DNA of 32,388 nucleotides from Nitriliruptorales bacterium (GTDB lineage Bacteria > Actinomycetota > Nitriliruptoria > Nitriliruptorales > Nitriliruptoraceae): contig JAGXFT010000135.1 in the NCBI GenBank assembly GCA_024637135.1, forward strand, positions 1-32,388, in the 5' to 3' direction. Positions within the stretch are counted from its first letter, which is position 1. Each line of letters begins with the position of its first letter. Below the pieces are notes generated by a model. It was not told the DNA's origin and ran no database searches. It saw nothing but the letters and a program-made list of their open reading frames with translations. Below, in pieces: positions 9,294 to 19,292 of this stretch. The position numbers and the translations under genes were made by a program.

Positions 9294-9812
9294 TCACAGG
9301 TGGCCGGCACGGGCCAGCGAGCGCCACTGGTCGCCGGCCAGGACGAGGTGGTCCAGCAGGTCGACGCCGACCACCTCGCCCGCCCGGGCCAACCGGGTGG
9401 TGACCGCGATGTCGTCACGGGACGGGGTCGGATCACCCGACGGGTGGTTGTGGCCGACGACCACGGCCGCGGCGTTGCCCAGCAGTGCGTCCCGGTAGAT
9501 CTCGCGCGGCGCCATGAACGTGTGGTCCAACGAGCCGATGCTGACCACGTGGACGTCCAGCACGCGGTGCCGGGTGTCGACCAGCACGGTCGCGCACCGC
9601 TCGCGGTCCCGGCCGGCCAGCAACGGTGCCAGCACGTCGGCCGCCCGCTGCGGTGACGTGACCAACGCGTCCGCCTCGCCGGCAGCGGCCAGCGTTCGTG
9701 CGGTCTCGGCCACGCACGCCGCACACGACGCCGCACCCTGGGTGGCGCCGGCGGACGGTCCGGTCGCCCACGTTCGGTCGCGATCGGTCGGTGGACGAGT
9801 CGTGGTCGACAC
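9294..9812 (-). CDS. RadC/JAB-domain protein, short form
   Basis: The C-terminal 120 residues match the RadC JAB/MPN domain: SPQRAADVLAPLL, APREIYRDALLGNAAAVVVGHNHPSG and DPTPSRDD give the metal-binding signature HNHPSGxxxPSxxD. This suggests a zinc-dependent isopeptidase-like fold; a DNA repair role for RadC proteins is disputed. Full RadC proteins begin with a helix-hairpin-helix-like UPF0758 segment, and none is visible here. I chose GTG 9812 with GAGG 6 bases upstream, giving 172 residues. An in-frame ATG at 9971 would give 225 residues, but the added part has clearly lower third-position GC than the gene body and no family similarity. A CxxC pair (SCAAC) precedes the JAB domain. It is divergent from mreB and convergent with ndk. 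Confidence 0.8.
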   Translation of the reverse strand: MSTTTRPPTDRDRTWATGPSAGATQGAASCAACVAETARTLAAAGEADALVTSPQRAADVLAPLLAGRDRERCATVLVDTRHRVLDVHVVSIGSLDHTFMAPREIYRDALLGNAAAVVVGHNHPSGDPTPSRDDIAVTTRLARAGEVVGVDLLDHLVLAGDQWRSLARAGHL

Positions 9813-9978
9813 GGTGATCCTCGGTCGGCGGGTCGGACCATGGTGGTCACGCGTGATCGTGGCGGCGTCGGGGATGTCGGTCGTTGTGGACGACCGCGCG
9901 ACCCGCAGCGTGCGCCTCCTGGCCGCCGTCGACACAGCAACCACACTCGCCACTTGCGCAACAGGCGACATCCGTTTG

Positions 9979-9987
9979 CTACGGTAG
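9979..9987. promoter_or_regulatory. Symmetric -10 element between radC-like gene and mreB
   Basis: TACGGTA (9980-9986) reads as TANNNT on both strands: TACGGT towards mreB and TACCGT towards the radC-like gene. It sits between divergent genes, so it may serve both. TTGCGC 9954-9959 could be a plus-strand -35, but its 20-base spacing is poor. Confidence 0.4.
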
Positions 9988-9993
9988 GAGTCG

Positions 9994-10173
9994 GACCGCC
10001 GCCCCCGGCGGTCAGCGTGCAAGTGGCCACTCGTCGGGTGTTGCACGGCGCCGCACACGGATATCGTTCGGGCATCGCCCGATGTCGGCCGCGCGCGCTC
10101 CTCGCTGGTCCTCCTCCCTGCCGCAGCCCGCCACCCCGGCGGGACGACATCGCCCACCTCACGTTCGAAGGTG
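9994..10173 (+). promoter_or_regulatory. Structured leader of mreB
   Basis: Five inverted repeats follow each other between the -10 at 9980 and the mreB GTG. They are GACCGCC/GGCGGTC (9994-10000 with 10007-10013); GTGCAA/TTGCAC (10017-10022 with 10041-10046, enclosing the palindrome GTGGCCAC); CGGGC/GCCCG (10069-10073 with 10077-10081); CCCGCC/GGCGGG (10127-10132 with 10138-10143); and CACCT/AGGTG (10155-10159 with 10169-10173). The last one pairs with most of the mreB ribosome binding site. A leader transcript of about 190 bases is inferred. It matches no riboswitch class I recognise. Confidence 0.4.
10041..10067 (+). promoter_or_regulatory. Alternative mreB promoter
   Basis: TTGCAC (10041-10046), a 15-base spacer and TATCGT (10062-10067). 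The -35 is one of the best in the window but the spacer is short. Its start site would fall at the CGGGC/GCCCG inverted repeat, which could then act as an operator. Confidence 0.3.
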
Positions 10174-10180
10174 AAGTTTC

Positions 10181-11221
10181 GTGGCTCCCACGTTCCCCAA
10201 CATCCACATGCTCGGCCGCGACATGGCCGTCGACCTCGGCACCGCCAACACCCTGGTCTACGTCCGCGGCCGCGGCATCATGCTCAACGAGCCCTCGGTC
10301 GTCGCGATCAACACCAAGAACGGCGCGATCCTGTCGGTCGGCTCCGAGGCCAAGCGCATGATCGGCCGGACGCCTGGTCACATCATGGCGATCCGGCCGC
10401 TGAAGGACGGCGTCATCGCCGACTTCGACGTGACCGAGAAGATGCTGCGCTACTTCATCCAGGCCGTCCACAAGCGTCGGTTCCTGGCCAAGCCGCGGGT
10501 CGTCGTGTGCGTTCCGTCGGGCATCACCGGCGTCGAGCAGCGCGCCGTCGAGGAAGCCACGATGTCGGCCGGCGCCCGCGCCGCCTACATCATCGAAGAG
10601 CCCATGGCGGCCGCGATCGGGGCCGGCCTGCCGGTCCACGAGCCGGCCGGCAACATGGTCGTGGACATCGGCGGTGGCACCACCGAGGTCGCCGTCATCT
10701 CCCTCGGTGGGATCGTCACCAGCCAGTCGATCCGCATCGGCGGCGACGAACTGGACGACTCGATCATCTCCTACATCAAGAAGGAGTACTCGCTGATGCT
10801 CGGCGAGCGCACGGCCGAGGAGATCAAGATGGCGATCGGGTCGGCCTTCCCGCTGCCCGACGAACCGCACGCCGAGATCCGTGGTCGCGACCTGGTCTCC
10901 GGGTTGCCCAAGACGATCGTCGTGTCGTCCGAGGAGATCCGCAAGGCCATCGAGGAGCCCGTCAACTCCATCGTCGACGCGGTCAAGAACACCCTCGACA
11001 AGACCCCGCCGGAACTGGCGGCCGACATCATGGACAAGGGCATCGTGCTTGCCGGCGGCGGCGGCATGCTGCGCGGGCTGGACGAGCGCCTCAAGCACGA
11101 GACCGGCATGCCGATCCACATCACCGACTCGCCGCTGTCGGCGGTCGCCGTGGGTTCCGGCAAGTGCCTCGAGGAGTTCGAGGCACTGCGCAAGGTGCTC
11201 ATCTCGTCCTCACGTGGCTGA
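10181..11221 (+). CDS. mreB: Rod shape-determining protein MreB
   Basis: A 346-residue bacterial actin that forms membrane-bound filaments guiding lateral wall synthesis. The actin-fold nucleotide motifs are clear: phosphate 1 [14 protein letters not shown] near residues 14-27, phosphate 2 [16 protein letters not shown], and the adenosine motif [14 protein letters not shown] near residues 289-302. The start is GTG 10181, with GAAGGTGA about 5 bases upstream; the N-terminus [20 protein letters not shown] fits MreB. The length is normal. It heads the mreBCD-mrdA-rodA cluster. MreB is absent from Corynebacteriales and present in Streptomyces and several deep actinobacterial lineages, so it points to a rod-shaped member of one of these. 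Confidence 0.98.
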   Translation: MAPTFPNIHMLGRDMAVDLGTANTLVYVRGRGIMLNEPSVVAINTKNGAILSVGSEAKRMIGRTPGHIMAIRPLKDGVIADFDVTEKMLRYFIQAVHKRRFLAKPRVVVCVPSGITGVEQRAVEEATMSAGARAAYIIEEPMAAAIGAGLPVHEPAGNMVVDIGGGTTEVAVISLGGIVTSQSIRIGGDELDDSIISYIKKEYSLMLGERTAEEIKMAIGSAFPLPDEPHAEIRGRDLVSGLPKTIVVSSEEIRKAIEEPVNSIVDAVKNTLDKTPPELAADIMDKGIVLAGGGGMLRGLDERLKHETGMPIHITDSPLSAVAVGSGKCLEEFEALRKVLISSSRG

Positions 11222-11329
11222 CCGAGACGAACGCGTGGCTCCGGCCGCTCCCGGCACCTCGGGGGCGGCCGTGGTCGTGACGGCGCCCGGTCGGGTGCCG
11301 TCGTGGCGCGTCGACCGGTGGAACGCCTG

Positions 11330-12298
11330 ATGTTCCAGAAGCGACGCGCGCGGATCCTGCTGGCCCTGTTCGTGGTGCTCGCGTTGGTGCTGGTCACGCT
11401 GGACTTCCGGTCCGAACCCACCGGTAACGACCTCGCCAGCCGGTTGCGCGGCGGCGTGGGGGTGGTGCTGGGGCCGGTCCAGGACGGGTTGTCGACGCTG
11501 GTTCGACCGATCTCGTCGGCGGCGTCCAACGTCGGCGAACTGGTCGAGATCCGGGCCGAGAACGCCCGCCTGCGGGCCCAGTTGGCCCAGACCGAGGAGC
11601 GGCGCCTGTCCTACGACGACGTCGTGCGCGAGAACGACGAACTGCGGGCGCAACTGGGCTTCCGTGACCGCAACGAACTCGACACGGTGACGGCCCAGGT
11701 CATCGCGCAGGGTGCCTCCAACTTCGAGTGGACGGCCACCCTGGACGTCGGCGAGAACGACGGCGTGGGCCCCGACATGCCGGTCGTCAACGGCGAGGGC
11801 CTGGTGGGACGGGTCATCGCGACCAGCCCGACGACGTCCAGCGTCCTGTTGACCATCGACCCCAACTTCGGCGCGGCCGTGCGCGTCGCCCAGACCGGCG
11901 TCATCGGGTCCCTGGCCGGCGACGGCAACGAGCCCCTGATCTTCGAGCCGCTGATCACCGACGTCGGGATCGAGGTCGGCCAGGAGCTCGTCACGTCGTC
12001 CTACCTCGGCGGCACCTACATCTCCGGCATCCCGGTCGGCGTGGTCACCCGTGCCGACGTCGAGGACGGCCAGTTGTCGCGAACGGTCGACGTCCTGCCG
12101 TTCGTGGACTTCTCCACGCTCGGGCTGGTGTCGGTGGTCCGGACCGATCCCGTCGACGACCTCGAACCGATCGAACTCGACCCGAGTCCCGAGTTCACCG
12201 CCCCGCCGGTCGACCCCCAGCGACCGGCCGACGAACTCCCCACGATCCCCGCACCCAACGGCACGCCGTCGCCCTCCCCGACCGGGTCGGACACCTGA
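11330..12298 (+). CDS. mreC: Rod shape-determining protein MreC
   Basis: A 322-residue membrane-anchored protein that links MreB to PBP2 and RodA from the outer face of the membrane. A short cytoplasmic N-terminus (MFQKRRAR) precedes one membrane helix (ILLALFVVLALVLVTL), then a coiled coil (VEIRAENARLRAQLAQTEE), then the paired beta-barrel MreC domain with DVGENDGVGPDMPVV and GLVGRVIATSPTTSSVLL. The last 60 residues are Pro- and Asp-rich and probably disordered. I prefer ATG 11330, with GGTGGA 7 bases upstream; in-frame GTG 11303 and 11318 would add at most 9 residues. The stop overlaps the mreD start (TGATG), so translation is probably coupled. Confidence 0.94.
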   Translation: MFQKRRARILLALFVVLALVLVTLDFRSEPTGNDLASRLRGGVGVVLGPVQDGLSTLVRPISSAASNVGELVEIRAENARLRAQLAQTEERRLSYDDVVRENDELRAQLGFRDRNELDTVTAQVIAQGASNFEWTATLDVGENDGVGPDMPVVNGEGLVGRVIATSPTTSSVLLTIDPNFGAAVRVAQTGVIGSLAGDGNEPLIFEPLITDVGIEVGQELVTSSYLGGTYISGIPVGVVTRADVEDGQLSRTVDVLPFVDFSTLGLVSVVRTDPVDDLEPIELDPSPEFTAPPVDPQRPADELPTIPAPNGTPSPSPTGSDT

Positions 12299-12825
12299 TG
12301 GCGCGGGCACTGGTCATCGGGCTCGTGATGGTGGTGGTGGCCCTCGTCGAGGTGTCGATCCTGCCGGTGCTGACGGTGTCGGGGTTCACGCCGGACCTGT
12401 TGCTGCTGCTGGTCATCGCGTTCGCGCTCGACGACGGGGCCATCAGCGGGGTCCGGGTGGCGTTGCCGGCCGGGCTGCTGACGGACCTGTTGTCGTCCAC
12501 CGCGCCGCTGGGACTGTCGGCGCTGGTGTACCTCGGCGTCGGGTACGGCGTCGGGGCAGCACGCCCGTACCTCGCGCCCGAGTCGCTGACCGCGCCGACG
12601 CTGTTCGCCGGGGCCGGCACCTTCCTCGGCGTCGGTGGCTACGGGTTGCTGTCGGCGCTGCTTGCCCAGAAGTCGGCGTCGGCCTTGCTGATCACCGAGG
12701 CGTCGCTCGTGGCCACCGTCTACGCGATCCTGTTGGCGCCGGGAGCCTTCGCACTGACTCGGTACGTTGACCGACAGTTCCCCATCGAGGTGTCGACGTC
12801 GTCCAACGTGGGTGCCGGGGGCTGA
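12298..12825 (+). CDS. mreD: Rod shape-determining protein MreD
   Basis: A 175-residue integral membrane protein with about five hydrophobic segments (LVIGLVMVVVALVEVSIL, DLLLLLVIAFAL, PAGLLTDLLS and others). MreD belongs to the elongasome with MreC, RodA and PBP2; its biochemical role is poorly defined. The motif GFTPDLLLLLVIAFALDDG resembles the family's conserved first loop and second helix. Sequence similarity in this family is weak, so position between mreC and mrdA carries much of the call. It starts at ATG 12298, overlapping the mreC stop codon by one base. The length is typical. Confidence 0.9.
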   Translation: MARALVIGLVMVVVALVEVSILPVLTVSGFTPDLLLLLVIAFALDDGAISGVRVALPAGLLTDLLSSTAPLGLSALVYLGVGYGVGAARPYLAPESLTAPTLFAGAGTFLGVGGYGLLSALLAQKSASALLITEASLVATVYAILLAPGAFALTRYVDRQFPIEVSTSSNVGAGG

Positions 12826-12925
12826 GCACCGACCACGGGGCGGGTCGACGCAGGCCGGGCTTCCGCAACGTCGACTCCCGCCCGGCCGTCGCGCCAGCCG
12901 TCCCCGAAACGCAGGTCCGTTTGCC

Positions 12926-15049
12926 ATGGCCACTGACGAGTACTCCCCGGGCCTTCGCCTGAGCGTGCTCACCATCGTGATGGTGGGCCTGCTCGTCGCG
13001 TTGACCTCGCGGTTGTACTACCTCCAGGTGCTCACCGGCGACATCTTCGAGGACCTGTCGGTCTCCAACCGGACCACCCAGGTCACCTCCGAGGCCCCGC
13101 GTGGGCGGCTGCTCGCCTCCGACGGCAGCGAACTGGTCCGCAACCGGATCGCGCTGGCCGTCAGCGTCGAGCGTGAACGCTTCCTGGACGCCGCCGGCGA
13201 ACCGCTGGACGACCCCGCCGTGGCCGCGTCCATCACCCGCCTCGCGGAGCTGCTGGACGTGGAGGAGGTCGACCTCGTCGAGTCGATGCAGTCGCTGGGC
13301 CGGTCGGTGTTCCGCCCCGTCCCGGTGGCCGTCGACGTCGCGCCCGAGGTCGTGTTCGCCGTGCAGGAACACCCCGAACTGTTCCCCGGCGTGGTGGCCG
13401 AGCGCCTGCCGATCCGCGAGTACCCGCAGGGCCAGGTCGCCGCCCACCTGGTCGGCTACATCGGCGAGATCCAGGACCGCCAGCTCGGCACCGACGAGTG
13501 GTCCGGCTTCGACGCCGGCGACATCATCGGCCAGGCCGGCATGGAACGGGTCTACGACGAGGCGCTGCAGGGAACCGAGGGGGTCCGGCGGATCGAGGTC
13601 AATGCCAGCAACACCATGGTGGGGGAATTGTCCAACAGTCCACCCATCCGTGGCAACGATGTCGTGCTGACGCTCGACCCCGACCTCCAGTCCTCCGTGG
13701 AGGAGATCCTCGAGGACGGGATCATGACGGCGCGCGACGAGTTCACCTACGAACTGGACGACGAGTCCAAGGTGCCGGTCGAGGCGACCGGCGGGGCCGC
13801 GATCGTGATGGATCCCAGGACCGGCGACATCAAGGCGATGGCGTCGTACCCCACCTTCGACCCGCGCGGGCTGGCGTCGGGTTCCCCGGACTACTTCGAG
13901 TACGTGTTCGACAACGACAACGTGTGGGGTCGCCCCGGCCTCAACCGCGCCGTCGGAGGCACCTACCCGCCGGCCTCGGTGTGGAAGATCGCGTCCGGAC
14001 TGGGGGCGCTGCGTGACCGCGACGCCGGTGACGGCCGCGGCGGGGTCACCCCCGACACCGAGATCGACTGCCCGGCCTCGTTGGAGGTGGGTGGTCGCGA
14101 GTTCAACAACTGGAACCCCAAGCCCGAGGGCGAGATGGACCTCGCCCAGGCACTCATGCGTTCCTGCGACACCTTCTTCTACAGGTTGGCCGCCGACCAG
14201 TGGGCCCAGGAGCGCGCCCAGGAGTCCGACGGCGTCCCCGTCGACGAGATCACCGAGGTGTACGGCGACGCCGCCCGCGAACTTGGCTTCGGCGACCAGG
14301 TCGGCCTCGACATCCCGCAGGAGGCCAGTGGGGTGATCCCGGGCCGCGAGTGGCGCCTGAACTACTGGTTCGACACCAAGGACCTCAGCATCGCCGACGG
14401 CGACTCGATCAACGGTTCCTGCACGATGGCCAACGACGTCCTCGACCCCGAGGACGAGAACTGGGAACTGTTCCGTGACCTGTGCATCTCCGGCGGGATC
14501 TGGCGGGGTGGCGACGCGGTCAACATGTCGATCGGGCAGGGCGACGTGCTGGTGACGCCGTTGCAGGTGGCGACGGCCTATGCCGGCATGGCCAACCGCG
14601 GCACCATCATGAAGCCCAAGCTGGGCCAGGAGATCCGCGACCCGTCCGGCGACGTCATCGAGGTGATCGAGCCGGAGGTGCTCCACGACGTCGAGGCCCC
14701 CGACGCCTGGTGGGACGAGCTCCAGCAGGGGCTCGAGGACGTCGTCATGTCGGACCGCGGGACCGGTCGGGTCCCCTTCGAGGGCTTCCCGTTGGGGCGC
14801 TACCCGATCGCGGGCAAGACCGGCACCGGCCAGGCCGGCTTCAACACGACCGAGGACCGCGACAACGTGCCGTTCTCGTGGTTCGCGTCCTACGCCCCGG
14901 CCGACGACCCCGAGTACGTCGTGGTCGTGGTGATCGAGCGCGGTGGTGGCGGGTCCCAGACGTCGGCGCCGATCGTGCGCAGCATCTACGAGAAGATCTT
15001 CGACCTGAAGGTGACCGAGATCCAGGCCGGTCCGGACGACGTCGACTGA
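12926..15049 (+). CDS. mrdA: Penicillin-binding protein 2 (elongasome transpeptidase)
   Basis: A 707-residue class B PBP that crosslinks peptidoglycan during lateral growth. The N-terminal membrane anchor is VLTIVMVGLLVALTSRLYYLQV (residues 15-36). The dimerisation or pedestal domain includes APRGRLLASDG. The transpeptidase domain has the SxxK nucleophile in YPPASVWK (Ser near residue 351), the second motif SCD in MRSCDTFFYRLA (near 412) and KTGT in IAGKTGTGQAGF (near 631). The start is ATG 12926 with GCAGGTCC upstream; the ORF track start at 12767 overlaps the mreD 3' end. Its stop overlaps the rodA start. Pairing with rodA identifies it as PBP2 and not the division-specific FtsI. Confidence 0.95.
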   Translation: MATDEYSPGLRLSVLTIVMVGLLVALTSRLYYLQVLTGDIFEDLSVSNRTTQVTSEAPRGRLLASDGSELVRNRIALAVSVERERFLDAAGEPLDDPAVAASITRLAELLDVEEVDLVESMQSLGRSVFRPVPVAVDVAPEVVFAVQEHPELFPGVVAERLPIREYPQGQVAAHLVGYIGEIQDRQLGTDEWSGFDAGDIIGQAGMERVYDEALQGTEGVRRIEVNASNTMVGELSNSPPIRGNDVVLTLDPDLQSSVEEILEDGIMTARDEFTYELDDESKVPVEATGGAAIVMDPRTGDIKAMASYPTFDPRGLASGSPDYFEYVFDNDNVWGRPGLNRAVGGTYPPASVWKIASGLGALRDRDAGDGRGGVTPDTEIDCPASLEVGGREFNNWNPKPEGEMDLAQALMRSCDTFFYRLAADQWAQERAQESDGVPVDEITEVYGDAARELGFGDQVGLDIPQEASGVIPGREWRLNYWFDTKDLSIADGDSINGSCTMANDVLDPEDENWELFRDLCISGGIWRGGDAVNMSIGQGDVLVTPLQVATAYAGMANRGTIMKPKLGQEIRDPSGDVIEVIEPEVLHDVEAPDAWWDELQQGLEDVVMSDRGTGRVPFEGFPLGRYPIAGKTGTGQAGFNTTEDRDNVPFSWFASYAPADDPEYVVVVVIERGGGGSQTSAPIVRSIYEKIFDLKVTEIQAGPDDVD

Positions 15050-16236
15050 TGGCTTCCTCCACCTACGGCGACGACCGCACCCAACGGATCATGCGTGAGC
15101 AGGTCCAGAGCCGCTGGATGCGTGCCTACGAGCCGATCCGCCACCTCGACCCGATCCTGGTCGGGACCGCGCTGCTGTTGGCCGGCATCGGCGTGGCGTT
15201 GATCTTCTCGGCGACCACGACCCGCGTCGGACAGGGCGGCGAGGCCAGCCTTGGGTTCGTGTGGCGCCAGTTGCTCGCCCTGGGGCTTGGCGGCGTCGGC
15301 ATGGTCGTCGCCGCCGTCCTGGACTACCGCTGGATCCGCGGGCTGGCGCCGTTGCTGTACGGGGTGTCGATCGTGTTGCTGGTGGTCGTGCTGATCCCGT
15401 CGGTGGGGACGCTGGTCAACGGGTCGAGACGGTGGATCAGCCTGGGTGGGTTCAACCTCCAACCGTCCGAGATCGCCAAGATCGCGGTGATCATCGCGAT
15501 CGCCGCGCTGTTGTACGAACGTGGTGGTGAGCCGACGCTGGGCACCCTGTTGGCGTGCCTGGCCCTGGCCGGCATCCCCGCCGGCCTGATCTTCCTCGAG
15601 CCCGACCTGGGCTCGGCGATCGTGATCGTGTGGTTGCTGTTCGTCATGTTCCTGGTCGGTGGGCTGCCACTGCGGTGGTTGGCGGGACTGGCCGTCGGTG
15701 GGATCGGCGCGGTCGCCTATGCCTTCATCGGCGGCTTCATCAAGAGCTACCAGCTCGAGCGGCTGACGGCCTTCCTCGACCAGGGCAACAGCGCCCAGGC
15801 AGGGGACGCGCTCTACCAGCTCAACCAGTCCATGATCGCGATCGGCTCGGGCCAACTCGCGGGCCAGGGGTTCCGACAGGGCACCCAGAACGCGGCCGCC
15901 TTCATCCCCGAGAACCACACGGACTTCATCTTCACCGTGGTGGGGGAGGAGTTCGGCTTCGTCGGGTCACTGGTCCTGCTGGCGCTGTTCGCGGTGCTGA
16001 TGTGGCGCGGGTTGCGGATCGCGATGATCGCCAAGGACCTGTTCGGCGCGATCGTGGCGTCGGCCATCGTCGGGTTGCTGGGACTGCAGGTGTTCGTCAA
16101 CGTCGGCATGACGATCGGGATCGCGCCCATCACCGGCATCCCACTGCCGTTCGTCAGCTACGGCGGGACGTCGCTGATCATGTGGTTCGCGCTGATCGGC
16201 CTGTTGCTCAACATCCACATGCGCCGGTTCCGCTAG
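15049..16236 (+). CDS. rodA: Peptidoglycan glycosyltransferase RodA
   Basis: A 395-residue SEDS-family polymerase that builds glycan strands from lipid II together with PBP2. About ten membrane helices follow a 40-residue cytoplasmic N-terminus. Family motifs include NGSRRWISLGGFNLQPSEIAK, FLEPDLGSAIVI, LYQLNQSMIAIGSGQLAGQG and the C-terminal GIPLPFVSYGGTSLI. The conserved Asp of the EPDLG motif is present. The start ATG 15049 overlaps the mrdA TGA. The N-terminal tail (TQRIMREQVQSRWMRAYEPI) is longer than in E. coli RodA. It is the last gene of the mre cluster; the following radical SAM gene appears to have its own promoter. Confidence 0.96.
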   Translation: MASSTYGDDRTQRIMREQVQSRWMRAYEPIRHLDPILVGTALLLAGIGVALIFSATTTRVGQGGEASLGFVWRQLLALGLGGVGMVVAAVLDYRWIRGLAPLLYGVSIVLLVVVLIPSVGTLVNGSRRWISLGGFNLQPSEIAKIAVIIAIAALLYERGGEPTLGTLLACLALAGIPAGLIFLEPDLGSAIVIVWLLFVMFLVGGLPLRWLAGLAVGGIGAVAYAFIGGFIKSYQLERLTAFLDQGNSAQAGDALYQLNQSMIAIGSGQLAGQGFRQGTQNAAAFIPENHTDFIFTVVGEEFGFVGSLVLLALFAVLMWRGLRIAMIAKDLFGAIVASAIVGLLGLQVFVNVGMTIGIAPITGIPLPFVSYGGTSLIMWFALIGLLLNIHMRRFR

Positions 16237-16316
16237 TCGTCTCGCGTCCCCATGGGCGGGCCGTCCGACTCGACTCCTGACGGGGTGGGCCGAGGGTGGG
16301 ACCGGGCGTCGTGCGC

Positions 16317-16322
16317 TAGCCT
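16317..16322 (+). promoter_or_regulatory. Candidate -10 element of the radical SAM-rng unit
   Basis: TAGCCT in the 213-base gap after rodA, 128 bases before the next start codon. It is identical to the -10 proposed before rplU. No clear -35 is seen. Confidence 0.35.
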
Positions 16323-16351
16323 GAAGACACGACGTCGGCAGGTGGTCGAGC

Positions 16352-16445
16352 CGCTCCGTGGCCGTCGACACCCCCCGTCACGAACGTCGCCGCGACACGT
16401 CGCAGCGCCGATCGCCGCCGGCCCCCACGACCACACAACGGAGCG
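16352..16445 (+). promoter_or_regulatory. Possible long-range helix covering a ribosome binding site
   Basis: CGCTCCG (16352-16358) is perfectly complementary to CGGAGCG (16439-16445), which contains the ribosome binding site CGGAG of the radical SAM gene. Both would lie on the predicted leader. A 7-base match across 80 bases can be chance in DNA this GC-rich. Confidence 0.25.
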
Positions 16446-16449
16446 CCAC

Positions 16450-18510
<2,061 letters not shown>

Positions 18511-19278
18511 ATGCGACTCCGGATCCGCTACACCAAGCTCGGCCGCGTGCGGTTCATCTCCGCACGCGACCTCGGCTCGGTGTGGGAACGGGCGATCCGG
18601 CGCGCCGAGGTCCCCATCGCGTACTCGCAGGGATTCACCCCGCATCCCAAGGTGTCGTTCCCCGACGCCCTGCCGGTCGGGCACGCGTCCACCGGCGAGT
18701 ACGCCGAACTCACGCTGACGAGCGAGATCGACCCCGGGCTGGTGCTCGCACGGCTGTCCGCCACCCTCCCGACCGGGATGGACATCACCACCTACCTGGT
18801 CGTCGCCGACGGCTCACCCCGGTTGGCCAAGTACCTGCAGGCGACCCTGTGGGAAACGGCCTGGCCGGCTGCGACGGCCGACGAGGCCGCGGACCTGGCC
18901 CACGAACTCCGCCGCCGCGGCGACGCGCTGATGGCGGCCGACGCCGTCCAGGTCGTCCGCCACCGCCCCAAGGGCGACAAGGTGCTCGACGTGCGGCCAC
19001 CCCTGGTCGCCGTCGCCACCTCCTGCCAGCACGCCGACACCGGCACCCCCCCGAACACCACTTTTGCCACCTTCCGTGCGGTCCTCCGCAACGACGGTCC
19101 CACCATCCGCCCGACCGACCTGGTGGTCGCGCTCGACTCCCTCGGTGACATGCCCCTGCCGGAACCCCGCCTGTACACGCGGGTCGCGCAGGGACGCATC
19201 GTCGACGACGGCATCCTCGAGGCGTTCACCCAGCAGGTCGAGCCCCTGGATGCGGGCCGCCAAGTGGAGGCCGCCTGA
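18511..19278 (+). CDS. TIGR03936/DUF2344 protein, radical SAM partner
   Basis: A 255-residue soluble protein. The N-terminal signature RYTKLGRVRFISARDLGSVWERAIRRAEVPIAYSQGFTPHPK is characteristic of DUF2344, and SFPDALPVGHASTGEYAEL follows. The function is unknown; conserved linkage or fusion to the TIGR03960 radical SAM protein implies a shared pathway, possibly with RNA as substrate since RNase E/G and ribosomal genes are neighbours. ATG 18511 follows the upstream stop with no gap, and rng begins 14 bases after the stop, so the three genes almost certainly share a transcript. The C-terminal third is more variable. Confidence 0.9.
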   Translation: MRLRIRYTKLGRVRFISARDLGSVWERAIRRAEVPIAYSQGFTPHPKVSFPDALPVGHASTGEYAELTLTSEIDPGLVLARLSATLPTGMDITTYLVVADGSPRLAKYLQATLWETAWPAATADEAADLAHELRRRGDALMAADAVQVVRHRPKGDKVLDVRPPLVAVATSCQHADTGTPPNTTFATFRAVLRNDGPTIRPTDLVVALDSLGDMPLPEPRLYTRVAQGRIVDDGILEAFTQQVEPLDAGRQVEAA

Positions 19279-19292
19279 CAAGCGAGCCTGAC

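Noticed and set aside
9813-9971. N-terminal extension of the radC-like gene to ATG 9971, nearly leaderless from the TACCGT element
   Set aside because: Third-position GC drops to about 80 percent there, and the added residues do not resemble the RadC N-terminus. Kept only as an alternative start.
7394-11119. 1241-residue minus-strand ORF
   Set aside because: It runs antisense to folC, ndk and mreB, which are unmistakable, and its protein is biased to Asp, Gly, His, Val and Arg with no domain. Such shadow ORFs are expected in GC-rich DNA.
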